Source: Mesostigma viride
Taxonomy: Eukaryota; Streptophyta; Mesostigmatophyceae; Mesostigmatales; Mesostigmataceae
DNA length: 64,000 nt
NCBI GenBank assembly: GCA_009746045.1
Contig: RPFO01000156.1
Coordinates: 5,361,907-5,425,906, forward strand
Direction of reading: 5' to 3'
The translations under genes were made by a program, and so were the position numbers. Positions 1 through 21,415 of this stretch are shown one piece after another. The stretch's first letter is position 1; each line of letters opens with the position of its first letter. Under the pieces are notes generated by a model that saw only the letters and a list, made by a program, of their open reading frames with translations, was not told where the DNA came from and did not search any database.

Positions 1-11256
<11,256 letters not shown>

Positions 11257-11384
11257 GCATGCAAGGTTATGACTTTGGCTGTAGATCATACAAACAGTAC
11301 CATCGGGAGGCGGAACTCAGAAGCTATCATGCAGATTGTGACCCAACGCTGGGACCTCATCTTCCTATCTTTAGTCAATCTTTT

Positions 11385-11520
11385 CAAAAAAGTAAGCGCT
11401 AAGTAATTACTTGCGTATCATGCGCATGGGCATGCCACGGAGTACTATGCTAATCTCATTAGAAAAAATAACTACATGAAAGTTACAAATATCGTCTGCA
11501 TCATTAAAAATTAAATTAAA
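11385..11520 (-). mobile_element. LINE 3' UTR fragment, CTTA-tailed family
   Basis: Reverse complement matches the 3' UTRs at 15825-15957 and 25250-25345: GATGCAGACGATATTT, then TAATTATTTTCTAAT, then ACTCCGTGGCATGCC, ATGCGCATGA, ACGCAAGTA and a degraded CTTA tail (TAATTACTTAGCGCTTAC). No coding part remains in this copy. Confidence 0.65.
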
Positions 11521-11539
11521 TCGAAACATATCTCCGTTG

Positions 11540-11790
11540 GGAGTATGTACATTAATTAATCAATGAATTAAACACGTGCTCCCGTTGGGGAGTCACGGAG
11601 CACCGAAGTGCTTTTAATCCCTGTGTGTGCACAACAGGAGAAAGGGCAGAGACCCTGGCAAGTCTCCTTCATGCCTAAGGCATGCCACAGCTGCATTCGA
11701 TCAGGCAACCTAGCTAAAAGGACCCCGGCTAAAATTAACGATCCGGCAATCTGTGGGTGCAATAAGACCCATGTGAGCATGTACATGTAG
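11540..11790 (-). mobile_element. SINE-like retroposon, hairpin/TTAA-tailed form (copy 1)
   Basis: Read on the - strand it has TTGCACCCACAG, GGCATGAAGGAG, GGGTCTCTGCC-type core sequence, GTGTGCACAACAGG, then a terminal hairpin GTGCTCCGTGACTCCCCAAC/GGGAGCAC and an AT-rich TTAATT tail. Further copies are at 12822-13050 (-), 13450-13680 (+), 24411-24616 (+) and 28740-28915 (+). Confidence 0.7.
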
Positions 11791-11913
11791 CACATAACCC
11801 TGAGATAGGGGCTTTATTATGGCTTTTAATACATTCTGGGCTACTTCCTGCAAGGGTAGGGTATAAACTACAACAGCTCTCGGGGTGCACAAAGTCTGCA
11901 TCATGCCCAACCA

Positions 11914-12087
11914 TATCAAGGAGACAACCAGCGCAGGCCAGAAATCGGGAGAATCCGGACCATGGTAGCTCGAGCCTGCCGTTATCTTGTCCGCGTGTTC
12001 CGCGAGTCGTTCAGGATTATGAAGATGAGTGGTGATGGAAATATGTAGCCTTGTGCATTGAAATTATGGCTGGCTTACGTGTAGAGC
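11914..12087. repeat. Dispersed 170-bp block (copy 1)
   Basis: Starts at ATCAAGGAGACAACCAGCGC and runs through a GGACCATGGTAGCTCGAGCC segment to ATGGCTGGCTTACGTGTAGAGC. A nearly identical block lies at 19337-19509; a short inverted piece is at 16690-16722. Presumably a retroelement 5' or UTR segment; no coding potential recognised. Confidence 0.6.
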
Positions 12088-12089
12088 CC

Positions 12090-12812
12090 CAACCATATAG
12101 TCACTAGAGGGGAATATAATACAGTTGTCTCACTTCATAATGGTGCTGAGCTGTCCTCTACTGTAATGGCAGACGAGGCGGTAGTGTAGCGGCTATCCTC
12201 AAGGGCAATAACCTCCACCTGCGGACTTCTACCCTGCATTCTTGCAATGATGGGCCGCGGGGTCCGCGGGGAGAAAACAGGAGCATGCCCCACAGGAAGG
12301 TGCTTATCGCAGACGGCAGCCCATTTCTCCTTAATTGTCTATCATGCGGGCGCACAGTACCGACAGATAATCCCTTATCCCAGAAGCCCTGCATCCTCAA
12401 GCAATGGTGTCACGTGTAGGTCCCAGTCGCGCCGCGTCGGTGCCTGCGGGGCGCGCGCAAGTTTACCAGTGGGTTGCGACGGGACAAGGGGATCGACCCT
12501 GCCATAGGAGGAGGTGTCTACCTCAGCTGGCCAGTCCTAAGCCCGCCCGCAGGGCCCACATCGGTATTCACCGGCCTGGTCTGTGTGGGCAACATGGCTG
12601 GCAAAGATCGAGGAGGCGGCGGTGTCAGATGGTATGGGTGACAAGAGGGAGCTCACAGTAGAGCACGGCCCGGGTGCGCGGCGCTCTTGATAGCCGACGC
12701 CGAGGTTGTGATGGAGCATTCGTGTGACTGTGCAGCCAAGCTGCTTGCTCAGCGCCTGGTCCAGGGCCGTCCACGCCTCGCAGCCGTAAATTAAGGAGGA
12801 TGCTGAGGACAA
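12090..12812 (-). pseudogene. Non-LTR retrotransposon ORF, C-terminal fragment (CTTA-tailed family)
   Basis: On the - strand from 12812 the frame reads LIYGCEAWTALDQALSKQLG then TVTRMLHHNLGVGYQ, the conserved block downstream of LINE reverse transcriptases (Y-G-x-E-x-W-x-L). A later SHVAHTDQ matches the R-L-G/H-x-x-R-T-D block of LINE C-termini. Near the end VEVIALEDSRYTTASSAITV is the same ORF tail that ends in ...EDSSDEDYIPL-stop at 25130-25235. Several stops and frame changes make this a dead copy. It continues at its 3' side into the GACTATATGGTTGGGG UTR. Confidence 0.7.
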
Positions 12813-12821
12813 GGGCCTTGA

Positions 12822-13690
12822 ACAGAATATTAATTAATTAATTTTAATTAAATAATTAATATTAATTAACACGCGTGCTCCCGTTGGGGAGTCACGGAGC
12901 ACCGAAGTGCTTGTAATCCCTCTGTGTGCACAACAGGAGAAAGGGCAGAGACCCCCATTCTCCTTCATGCCAAAGGCATGCCACAGCTGCACTCGGATAC
13001 GTTAAACGATCGGGCAATCTGTGGGCCGCAATAAGACCCATGTGAGCATGGCATAACAAGGAGCGTGGGCAAGTAATCTGATCATAGCCAGGACGTTGCA
13101 TGGCTGTACAAGGACTAAGCTAAGGCTATGGCTGGTTGTGTACCGTGCGTTAGCGGTGCACGTGACTAGGTATGAACAGAATATGCGCTTGCGTGTACTG
13201 GAGGGGCGGGGACCTGATGATCAACCACAAGATGTGGTCGCCCCCAGCGGGCTAGAATAGCAATAGCCCTAGATTGTATCCATTGGTAGTCACTGCCGCT
13301 AAGGCAGCCATGCTTAGAATGTTTGCCTAGCTGTGCCAACATACCTAGTCACGTGCCGCCAACGCACGGTACACAACCAGCCATAGCCTTAGCCTAGTCC
13401 TAGTACAGCCATGCTACGCCCTGGCTATGTTCAGATTACTTGCCCACGCTACTTGTTATGCCTTGCTCACATGGGTCTTTATATTGCACCCACAGTTTGC
13501 CGGATCGGTAGCATGTCCTTTTAGCTAGCGCGCCCGAATGCAGCTGTGGCATGCCTTTGGCATGAAGGAGACTGGGGGTCTCTGCCCTTTCTCCTGTTGT
13601 GCACACACAGGGATTAAAAGCACCTCGGTGCTCCGTGACTCCCCAACGGGAGCACGTGTTTAATTAATTAATTAATTAATGCGCTTGCGC
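12822..13690. repeat. Large inverted repeat with outward AT tails
   Basis: Two arms of about 350 bp (12822-13175 and 13335-13690) are reverse complements. Each arm ends outward with the GTGCTCC...GGAGCAC hairpin of the SINE-like family and a TTAATTAA tail; inward they share GCATAACAAG, GTGGGCAAGTAATCTGA and CTAAGGCTATGGCTGG (reading the left arm). A unique spacer of about 160 bp sits between. Either two retroposons inserted head to head or a true fold-back element. Confidence 0.75.
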
Positions 13691-14210
13691 CACTCACTCA
13701 GGTATATGTCCAGAACCTGTTGAGGCGGCGGAGGGCAGTCCAGGCCTGGCCAATGCGGGTGTTTATGTCGTCAGCCGTGGAGGGGAGCCAGCTGCCAAGG
13801 TGCTTGAAGCGAGTTGCCGGGGGGACGGGGCTGCCGTCCAGCTAGAGGAGGGTGGGTGGGGTGGTCCCAGCGGGGAAGCCGTTGGCCATGACCTCCGTTT
13901 TCTGGCTGATCATAAGCCCCACCGCCCGCGCTTCCAGTGACAAGCTATCTAGCCAGAGTTGGGCGGACTCCGGGGTCTCCGCGAGCGTCGTGTCATCAGC
14001 GTATAGATCAGATCACTCAGTCGGTAGGGTGGGTCAACCCCGCCTACCGCTGGCGTACTCTGTGATCTCGATCCCCGGCGGGCTCCCCTCCACCCGGGCA
14101 AAGCGGGCTTGTGCACACCTCATAATATAGTCCACCATAATGATGAATAGATATGGGGAGAGCACACAGCCCTGCCACACCCCGGTGTGCAGGGGGAATG
14201 CCGGAGAAGA
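13684..14210 (-). pseudogene. Non-LTR retrotransposon reverse transcriptase fragment
   Basis: The - strand encodes, in order, a GVWQGCVLSPYLFIIMVDYI block (RT motif with P-L-L-F equivalent), DLYADDTTLAETPESAQLWL with the catalytic YADD, EARAVGLMISQKTEV, and FKHLGSWLPSTADDINTRIG, the usual order of LINE RT motifs 4-7 and the thumb. An in-frame stop interrupts the region after PPTLL and there is a frame change before YADD. The fragment ends abruptly at the TTAA tail of the neighbouring retroposon. The second fragment at 17403-18500 belongs to a related family. Confidence 0.85.
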
Positions 14211-14310
14211 AAGACAACTATCCTAGACGCATGGTGTTCCAACTTCGTGTATCGTGGAGGCATGCAAATAGTAAAGTAAATGCTGCCGCGCGCTGGGTAT
14301 GCTAATGTAA

Positions 14311-15035
14311 TTAAGTGCATGCATAAACGTGTGTAGTACTCCTACACACACAGCTCTCGAATGATTTATCTAGTGCAAAATCCAAATGGCTCAAGTGCAT
14401 CATGCACTCCCCGGAAAGGAGAACTTTTGCGGTTGGACTGTAGGTGTCAGCTGGCGATGCCTTAGGATCAGGAGACGTCCGTCCTATAGTCAGCAAAAGT
14501 TGGTGCAAGAGGTCCCCAGTTCGATTCCGGCCTGGATTCATTTGCAGATCGCGTTTTCCGCGGACCGGCACTGAACGCAAATGGTTTTCACCGTTGCGGC
14601 GTGCCAAATCAGAATATACGCTTGGCTGATCTCGATAATACTTACCGGCTACGCCCCCTTCTAAAGAAGGTTCCAGCCGTGTTCAGCCCGTCTCACGTGT
14701 CGAGACTGAACAAGTCTCGAGTGGACACGTGTGTAGTACTCCTACACAGACAGCTCTCGAATGATTTATCTAGTGCAAAATCCAAATGGCTTGCATCACT
14801 CCCCGGAAAGGAGAACTTTGCGGTTGGACTGTAGGTGAATTTTGCGGTTGGACTGTAGGTGTCAGCTGGCGATGCCTTAGGTTCAGGAGACGTCCGTCCT
14901 ATAGTCAGCAAAAGTTGGTGCGAGAGGTCCCCAGTTCGATTCCAGCCTGGATTCATTTGCAGATCGCGTTTTCCGCGGACCGGCACTGAACGCAAATGGT
15001 TTTCACCGTTGCGGCGTGCCAAATCAGAATAAACG
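14311..15035 (+). repeat. Tandem tRNA-like (B-box) repeat, two units
   Basis: Two tandem copies of a roughly 400-bp unit. Each holds three short hairpins (CCTTC/GAAGG, CGAGACT/AGTCTCG, TGTGTAG/CTACACA), then GGTTGGACTGTAGGTGTCAG, then GAGGTCCCCAGTTCGATTCC, which fits the B box of a pol III promoter, then TTTGCAGATCGCG and CACTGAACGCAAATGG. The second unit has an internal 22-bp duplication at 14820-14860. The minus-strand frames over it (NRTGDLLHQ type) are the usual mistranslation of tRNA-like sequence. Confidence 0.75.
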
Positions 15036-15342
15036 TGTGATATGATGCATAAACACATAATAAGCAGGTGATAATTAATGCCTGTTCAGTCGGCACAAGC
15101 AAGAGGGTGGTCACGTATAGGGTGCGTCAAATGGGGGGGTAAACCCTGATCGAAGGAAATTAACTTCGATCTCTAGGTACGCAAAACTAGAAAGAGCTAG
15201 GCAGGGCGCCGGCCCTCGATCCTCAAACTTGCCAGCGCTCAAACTATACAATCGACTCCTGACCCCATTGCCCAACATTGTCTATTAAATAATTACTTAT
15301 AATTAACTTACATGTCGTTCAGGATTACGGAAACATAATGAA

Positions 15343-15560
15343 GTGAGACAACCATTCCTGGATATATTATTTGACTTGACCCTGGCGCAGCAACAACGGC
15401 GACGGGAGCTATGGCCGGGACCTACCTCCAGCTCTGGCAGACCAAGGCGGGGCAGCCGGTGTTCTGGAAGGGGGCGGCCATCTACTGACGTCGGCCACAA
15501 GCCCTGGCATGCGACCCCCTCGGCCCCAACGACTCCAGACGCCCCAGCTTAGGGGAATAT
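15343..15560 (+). other. Short GC-rich ORF after a GTGAGACAAC junction, unidentified
   Basis: A 69-codon open frame starts next to AAGTGAGACAACC and is GC-rich compared with its AT-rich surroundings, as are the LINE coding fragments nearby. In another frame it reads AGTYLQLWQTKAGQPVFW. I cannot assign it; it is probably another retroelement scrap. Confidence 0.25.
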
Positions 15561-15824
15561 AGCAGCAGTAGTGTAGAATAGATAGACCGTGGCCATGTAT
15601 ATGTAAGCCTCCTACAGGCTCTATACCAGCTGATTCACGAGTATTATTTAGCCATGTACATGTGCGCCTATGATGTGCCACACCCCAGATGATGCCTAGC
15701 TTTATTTAGTTATGCTGTGCCCATGCAGAGAGCCGCTCTCTGCTGAGATGCCATGCCCTAGCTCTTGTATAGCCATGATTATCTTCCCTCACATGACATA
15801 CTCCCCCTTTTTTTTTCTAGTGCT

Positions 15825-15957
15825 TAACGGTTGGGGGATGATGCAGACGATATTTGTCTAAACTTTTGTGTAATTATTTTTCTAATCAGATTAGCATAGT
15901 ACTCCGTGGCATGCCTTTGCGCATGACACGCAAGTACTTACTTACTTACTTACTTAC
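15825..15957 (+). mobile_element. LINE 3' UTR fragment with (TTAC)n tail
   Basis: GGATGATGCAGACGATATTT through TAATTATTTTTCTAAT and ACTCCGTGGCATGCC to GCATGACACGCAAGTA, ending in five TTAC repeats. It matches 25250-25345 (+) and 11385-11520 (-). Confidence 0.7.
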
Positions 15958-15969
15958 TCCCCAGGCTTA

Positions 15970-16497
15970 GCAGGGCATAGTGTGATTCCGGTTCGATTCC
16001 GGTCGGATTCATTTGCAGATCGCGTTTTTCCGCGTTTTCCGCGGCCCGGCACTGAACGCAAATGGTTTTCACCTTTGCGGAGTGCCTGATCAGAATATAC
16101 GCTTGGCTGATTTCGATAGTACCGGCTACGCCCCCTTCTAAAGAAGGATTCAGCCGTGTTCAGCCCGTCTCACGTTGCGAGACTGAACAAGTCTCGCGTG
16201 CAGACACGTGTGTGGTACTCCTACACACAGATCTCGAGTGATTTATCTAGTACCAAATCCGAAAGGCTTGCATCACTCCCCGGACAGGAGAACTTTTGCG
16301 GTTGGACTGTAGGTGTAAGTTGGCGATGCCATGGTAACTGGAGACGTCTGTCCCGTAAAGTCAGCGAAAGTTGGTGCGAGAGGTCCCCAGTTCGATTCTG
16401 GTCGGATTCATTTGCAGATCGCGTTTTTCCGCGTTTTCCGCGGCCCGGCACTGAACGCAAATGGTTTTCACCTTTGCGGAGTGCCTGATCAGAATAG
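15970..16497 (+). repeat. Tandem tRNA-like (B-box) repeat, 1.3 units
   Basis: A 3' part (15970-16110) and a full unit (16110-16497) of the repeat at 14311-15035. In the first part CCGGTTCGATTCCGG (about 15986-16000) forms a perfect 4-bp stem with a 7-nt TTCGATT loop, exactly a tRNA T-arm. Confidence 0.75.
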
Positions 16498-16728
16498 TGT
16501 GAACATCATGAGGGTGCAGGTGCCCTGGTGCACCTAGAGCAAGTGTCGTTTACATTCCCACCCTTGCAGGAAGTAGCTTAGAATGTATCATAGGCCATAT
16601 GCCCCTTCTCAAGGGCTATGTGCTACATATACTCCCAACGGAGTTATGTTCCTAATTAATTAATTAATTAATTAATTAATTAATATATTATTTCTGGCCT
16701 GCGCTGGTTGTCTCCTTGATTAATTAAT

Positions 16729-16789
<61 letters not shown>

Positions 16790-17115
16790 TTACAAGTAAG
16801 TAATAGACACGTGACTGCGGCACGTGAGCATAAGTCCTCAGTGGGAGGGGAACATGGGATTAATTAATTAATTAATGGACACGTGACTGCGTCACGTGAG
16901 CATAAGTCCTCAGTGGGAGGGGAACATGGGATGGAATGGATTGAATTGAATTGAATTGAATTGTAACATAACTCCGTTGGGAGTATATGTAGCACATAGC
17001 CCAGAGAAGGGGCATATGGCCTATCATACATTCTAAGCTACTTCCTGCAAGGGTGGGAATGTAAACAACACTTGCTCTAGGTGCACTAGGGCACCTGCAC
17101 CACCCAGAGTTTCAG
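16497..17115. mobile_element. Inverted pair of LINE 3' UTR ends with AT tails
   Basis: 16497-16682 (+) and 16964-17115 (-) are reverse-complement copies of one 3' UTR: GCACCTAGAGCAAG, CACCCTTGCAGGAAGTAGC, GTGCTACATATACTCCCAAC then GGAGTTATGTT. The + copy ends in (TTAA)n, the - copy in (TTCAA)n. Between them lie an (AAGT)n tract (16731-16787) and a 60-bp duplicate containing GACACGTGACTGCG and CATAAGTCCTCAGTGGGAGG. Confidence 0.7.
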
Positions 17116-17402
17116 GCAACACCCAGCGAAGGGGAGCCTGTCATAGGTGGGGAAGATCATCATGGCTATACAAGAGCTAGGACATGGCTTCTCTACAGAG
17201 AGCATCTCTCTGCATGGCATAGCATGGAATGGATGGTATAAGCTATCTAGGTCCTAGTTACAGGGGTGTGGGCACCGCGGCCCGAATCGCTATGAATGCC
17301 ATACTTGGTCACACGCGGAGCCCCCACAGGCTTGGGGGTGGTCTCCTTCATCACTACTTGCCATCTATCCTTGCGCACCATCTGCCTCCATTAATTAATT
17401 AA

Positions 17403-18500
17403 TTAATAGACACGGGACTGCGTCCATATCCACATCTGCCTCCATATTACAGACAAACCAGGAGGCTGCCCGGGGGTGAGCCCGTCACGTCTAGTGTAGC
17501 ACATGTCCATGCCGAGTCTATCACGAAAAGTCCACGGGTGGCGGCCCTGCCGCGCGCGGCCGGGGGCACGCCAGGTGAGGATATATCGCCCAGGCTGGGC
17601 GGGCTTGGTGCCAGCTAGTCTATCTGATGTATCTACCTGATCTGTGCGGGCCAGGTGCCTGGTTAGGCCCAGGCGCCTGTGCCTAATAATGTGGCATATG
17701 ATAAACATAGGGCAAATCAGCGTACAAATCCTCATTACTAATGTGCAAACCAAAGGGGATGTTAAGGGCCTTGCGCAGCATCTTGGTGACGGCGCCGTCG
17801 AGTCGTTGCTCCAGCTCCTGCGTCAGTGTCCACGTCTCGGCCGGCCGTAGGTCAGGATCGTCAAAATGACGACCTTGAAGAGGTCACGCTTGACGATCCG
17901 GGGTAGGGCGGGGTTGCTCCACCAGCGGCGGTGGTCATGGAGGTGCGCCCACGACATGCCGATCCGTGTCGTCATGTCGTCCTCGCAGTTGGGAAGCCAA
18001 CTGCCGAGCAGCTTGAAGCGGCCTGAAGGAGGGTAGTTGACCTCGGCATCGTCTAAGAGGCGGAGTGTGGGTGGGGGCCCTGCCATGCCGAGGGCCAGGG
18101 CCTCCGTTTTGGGGCTGATTTCTAGACCAACCGCCCGAGCCTCGAGCGCCAGTAAGTCCAGCCAAAGTTGGGCAGACTCCGGCTTCTCGATGAGCGTGAT
18201 GTCGTCGGCATAAATGAGGTCAGCTAGTAAATTCTGCTTACAAGTTAGTCGGCCCCCCTTCCCCAAGCTCGTTCGTGATCGCTAGGCCAGGGGCACGGCC
18301 TGCAATGCTAGCAAAGCGAGCACGTGCCTGGCGCATAACATAATCCACTACAATAATAAACCGAGGTACGGCGACAGGACGCAACCCTGCCAGACGCCGG
18401 TCTGCAGTGGGCATGGCGGGGTAATGCCGTGTTGAGTGCGCACCGAAGTGGTCGACCCCTCATACAGCGTGCGGATGACGGTAATCAGGGGAGTGGTCCT
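17403..18500 (-). pseudogene. Non-LTR retrotransposon reverse transcriptase to C-terminus, frameshifted
   Basis: On the - strand: LYEGSTTSVRTQHG and GVWQGCVLSPYL (about 18480-18370), then a 147-codon frame (18266-17823) with LLADLIYADDITLIEKPESA, EARAVGLEISPKTEALALG, FKLLGSWLPNCEDDMTTRIG and the L-T-Y-G block. A frameshift follows; other frames supply ETWTLTQELEQRLDGAVTKM, then HIIRHRRLGLTRHLARTDQ and QPGRYILTW (17753-17403). These are the RT, thumb and C-terminal blocks of a LINE ORF in the correct order. It lacks its 3' UTR here and is non-functional. Confidence 0.88.
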
Positions 18501-18519
18501 TGATTATAAACTTCTATAT

Positions 18520-18873
18520 TAAGTGGGTTCCAGCCGTGTTCAGCCCGTCTCACGTTTCGAGTCTGAACAAGTCTCGAGTGCAGACACGTGTGTAGTACTC
18601 CTACACACAGATCTCGAATGATTTATCTAGTACCAAATCCGAAAGGCTTGCACATGCACCCCGGAAAGGAGAACTTTTGCGGATGACTGTAGGTGTCAGT
18701 TGGCGATGCCCTAGGATCCGGAGACGTCCGTCCTATAGCCAGCAAAATTGGTGCGAGAGGTCCCCAGTTCGATTCCGGCCTGGATTCATTTGCAGATCGC
18801 GTTTTTCCGCGTTTTCCGCGGACCGGCACTAAACGCAAATGGTTTTCACCTTTGCGGCGTGCCAAATCAGAAT
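18520..18873 (+). repeat. tRNA-like (B-box) repeat, single unit
   Basis: Same unit as at 14311-15035, with the CGAGTCT hairpin, TGTGTAGTACTCCTACACA hairpin, B-box CCAGTTCGATTCCGG and the CGTTTTTCCGCGTTTTCCGC segment. Inserted between the two opposite-facing LINE fragments. Confidence 0.75.
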
Positions 18874-18878
18874 ATTAA

Positions 18879-19335
18879 GTGGGACAACTATCAAGGCCCA
18901 GGTACCCTTGGTCTGGCCGGCCCCCAGCGGCTTGGCCAGCCAGGGCGGCACATTCTGACCTGGCCTGGCCCCGAGGGCATTCCCAAAAGGGTAGGGAAAC
19001 CTGTCACGAACTACGTCCAGATGTTGCTGGACGACCTAGTGGTCCCAGCCCAGTTTGAGCACCGCATCCACTCTCTCTCCCGTCTTTGGACTGCCATGCA
19101 GGACAAGACGCGGTGGAGGAAGATTGTCAAGGCGCACACGCCCGACCCTGTGGGCAAGCCCCCTCCCCCCAAGCGGAGGAGGCGTTTTGATTAGTAGTGT
19201 AGTTAGGATTTTCTAGATAGCTTAGAGTTAGGATAGTTCGATCACGCGGCTTCCTCCACCCCATCCATCATGGAATATGTGCTACATGATCTCCCCACGG
19301 AGGCATGTTATAATTTAATTTAATTTAATTTTTAA
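18879..19335 (+). mobile_element. LINE 3' end: ORF C-terminus, 3' UTR and AATTT tail
   Basis: Begins at AAGTGGGACAACTATCAAGG and encodes the ORF C-terminus with GQPGRHILTWPGPEG, VGKPVTNYVQMLLDDLVV, HSLSRLWTAMQDKTRW and a basic PPPPKRRRRFD-stop end (19193). The 3' UTR carries GTTCGATCACGCGGCTTCC, GTGCTACATGATCTCCCCAC, GGAGGCATGTTATAA and then (AATTT)n. Truncated at its 5' end as expected for LINE copies. Confidence 0.82.
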
Positions 19336-19336
19336 C

Positions 19337-19509
19337 TATCAAGGAGACAACCAGCGCAGGCCAGAAATCGGGAGAATTCGGACCATGGTAGCTCGAGCCT
19401 GCCGTTATCTTGTCCGCGTTTTCGAGTCGTTCAGGATGATGAATATGAATGGAGATGCGGAAATGTGTAGCCTTGTGCATTGAAATTATGGCTGGCTTAC
19501 GTGTAGAGC
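19337..19509. repeat. Dispersed 170-bp block (copy 2)
   Basis: Near-identical to 11914-12087, from ATCAAGGAGACAACCAGCGC to GCTGGCTTACGTGTAGAGC. It follows immediately after an AT-rich LINE tail, as copy 1 nearly does. Confidence 0.6.
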
Positions 19510-19707
19510 GACTAGATGACCTAGACGGTGGGGCCGGAAACAGCTTGCTTGATCAGGGCGTGTGTTTCGAGCCTAACTGGCTGGGAGTGTCTAGTGGTGA
19601 GCACCATTGCTGCGATCGCTCTCCCACCATTTACGAGGAAATGTATACCCACAAATGGAAAACCACTGAAAAGGTCTAGCTAGTCAGTCATTACGTTAGC
19701 CATGCCA

Positions 19708-20104
19708 TGATTCCAAACGTCCAAGAACTGCACACGGTGCAAAGGCAAAAATCCGGAGGACAGCACTTTCAAATGTGCGGCGGAAACCAAAAGCCCGCGA
19801 ATACATGCCAGAAAACGGTCCACGACGTGTTTGTAGAGCTTGTGCCAAGGGGCAGCACCGAACAGATGTGGGTGGCGTTAAGCAAAAAACACCGGACTTG
19901 ACGGAGCATAATGTCTCGGTCATAGCCTTTGACCAACAAACGATGCAAGAGTTCAACAAGAGTCGTGATGAAACCGACACAATAAGAACAAAGACGGGAA
20001 AAACGATGCAACTGACTAAGAACAACACGTACCATATTTTGCTGTGTGGGAAAGGAGACTGTGAATTAATATCGGGGTGGCGAAAAAGGGACAACTATGC
20101 TTGA
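19708..20104 (+). pseudogene. Possible frameshifted zinc-ribbon ORF
   Basis: One frame reads NCTRCKGKNPEDSTFKC; one base of frame change later the 19775-20104 frame gives VCRACAKGQ and continues for about 70 residues (QQTMQEFNKSRDETD, TYHILLCGKGDCE). Together this is a C-x2-C...C...C-x2-C pattern of a zinc ribbon split by a frameshift. No family recognised; may be chance. Confidence 0.3.
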
Positions 20105-20207
20105 ACGCATGGCGATCCAACGCCGTGGAAGGACTAGGGTAGTTGCCTGAGAGGAAAGACGTGAAGGCCGCGGGAGCCGCGTGGCTATCTGTAAGAAGAC
20201 CTGCATG

Positions 20208-20325
20208 GCTCAGGTAGTTCGATCACGCGGCTTCCTCCACCCCATCCATCATGGAATATGTGCTACATGACCCCCCCACGGAGGCATGTTATAATTTAAT
20301 TTAATTTAATTTAATTTAATTTTTT
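20208..20325 (+). mobile_element. LINE 3' UTR end with AATTT tail (copy 2)
   Basis: GGTAGTTCGATCACGCGGC through GGAATATGTGCTACATGA, CCCCACGGAGGCATGTTATAA and (AATTT)n. Same 3' end as 19193-19335 with no coding part left. Confidence 0.75.
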
Positions 20326-20364
20326 TAATGGAGGTAGACAGAGGGTAACAAGAAAGGTTTATAG

Positions 20365-20690
20365 GGGAAATTTTAAATTAAACCTGACTCCGTTGGGAGA
20401 TCATGTAGCACGTATCCCTTGCTTGATGGATGGGGGTGAGCGAAGCCGCGAAACCTAACTAAGCTAACTCTAGGCTAATCTGGAAAATCCTAACTACTAG
20501 AAAATCCTAAATACTCAGCAAAACGCCCCTTCCTCCTGGGGGGGGGGGGGGGGTGCCCACAGGGGCTGGCTGGTGGGCCTGGACAAAGGTCTTCCACCTC
20601 TTCTTGTTCTGCATAGCAGTCCAAGCAAGAGAGAGGGAGGAAATGCAGTGTTCAAACTTTGCTGGGAATAGGGAAAACACTGTACCCTAA
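20365..20690 (-). mobile_element. LINE 3' end: ORF C-terminus and 3' UTR (copy 3)
   Basis: Read on the - strand: LSLAWTAMQNKKRWKTFVQA (cognate of the WTAMQDKTRW block at 19080-19130), QPAPVG, a run of 16 or so C replacing the proline codons, RRKGRF, then a UTR with GTGCTACATGATCTCCCAAC and GGAGTCAGG and an AATTT-type tail at about 20370. The poly-C/G run (20540-20555) is the proline stretch of the ORF expanded. Confidence 0.7.
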
Positions 20691-20699
20691 AACCCTCAA

Positions 20700-21415
20700 C
20701 TTCTATATTCTGCCTTCATTTTCTTTATACTTTTCTCCCCGTTCATGTATTAATTAATGTCCTCCCCATGCTAGCTCTTTACATACGAAGTGAGACAACT
20801 ATCAAGGACATACGAAGTGAGACAACTATGCCTGCACGTCCAGGAATAGTAATATGATTGCTCCGCGCAGCGCAAACGGTGTGACGCACTCAACCAGGTT
20901 ACTCCCATCATCATCGCAACAACCGCCTGAGCCCCGTCCTGGACTGAGTACACACATACCGCACTCCAGCTGCCCACACATGCCTTTTGGCAACCTCACT
21001 TGGATGGTAACTTCCTTACTGGGCACCTACCTGGTTACAGCAGAATTCTGCACAACAGCAATTTAAGCACCATACACCACACATTGAAACCCACCTCCAA
21101 AAGAAGAGGCAACAAACATGGCCATTCAACCAAAAGATACATTAAGTGTCACAACATCAAGTATCTTACACGAACATGCATCATCATTTTGGTTGTAGTA
21201 GCAGAAGAGATCAACCACACTCAAGTTTCAGCCGTGGACTTCATTTTTGGCAATTGTTGCATCATGCTTTTATTCCTTTTTACTCCCCCATTAGCAGTCA
21301 TGATGGAAACGCGAATAAAATACTTCTTATTGCCGCAAGAAATTAATCATGGATCTAGGGGAGCTACGGTGTTTAATACATTTTCATTATTTGAAAAAAA
21401 TCCCAAACGTGCCAT
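20700..21415. other. psbO downstream region, no gene recognised
   Basis: Contains two tandem GAAGTGAGACAACTAT motifs at 20787-20830 and otherwise AT-rich unique sequence, including the presumed 3' UTR of psbO (which runs leftward from 21415). Open frames up to 139 codons on the + strand show no recognisable domain. Confidence 0.5.

Noticed and set aside
14311-15035. Hammerhead ribozyme core in the tandem tRNA-like repeats (retrozyme hypothesis)
   Set aside because: No CUGAUGA plus GAAA core found on either strand by eye.
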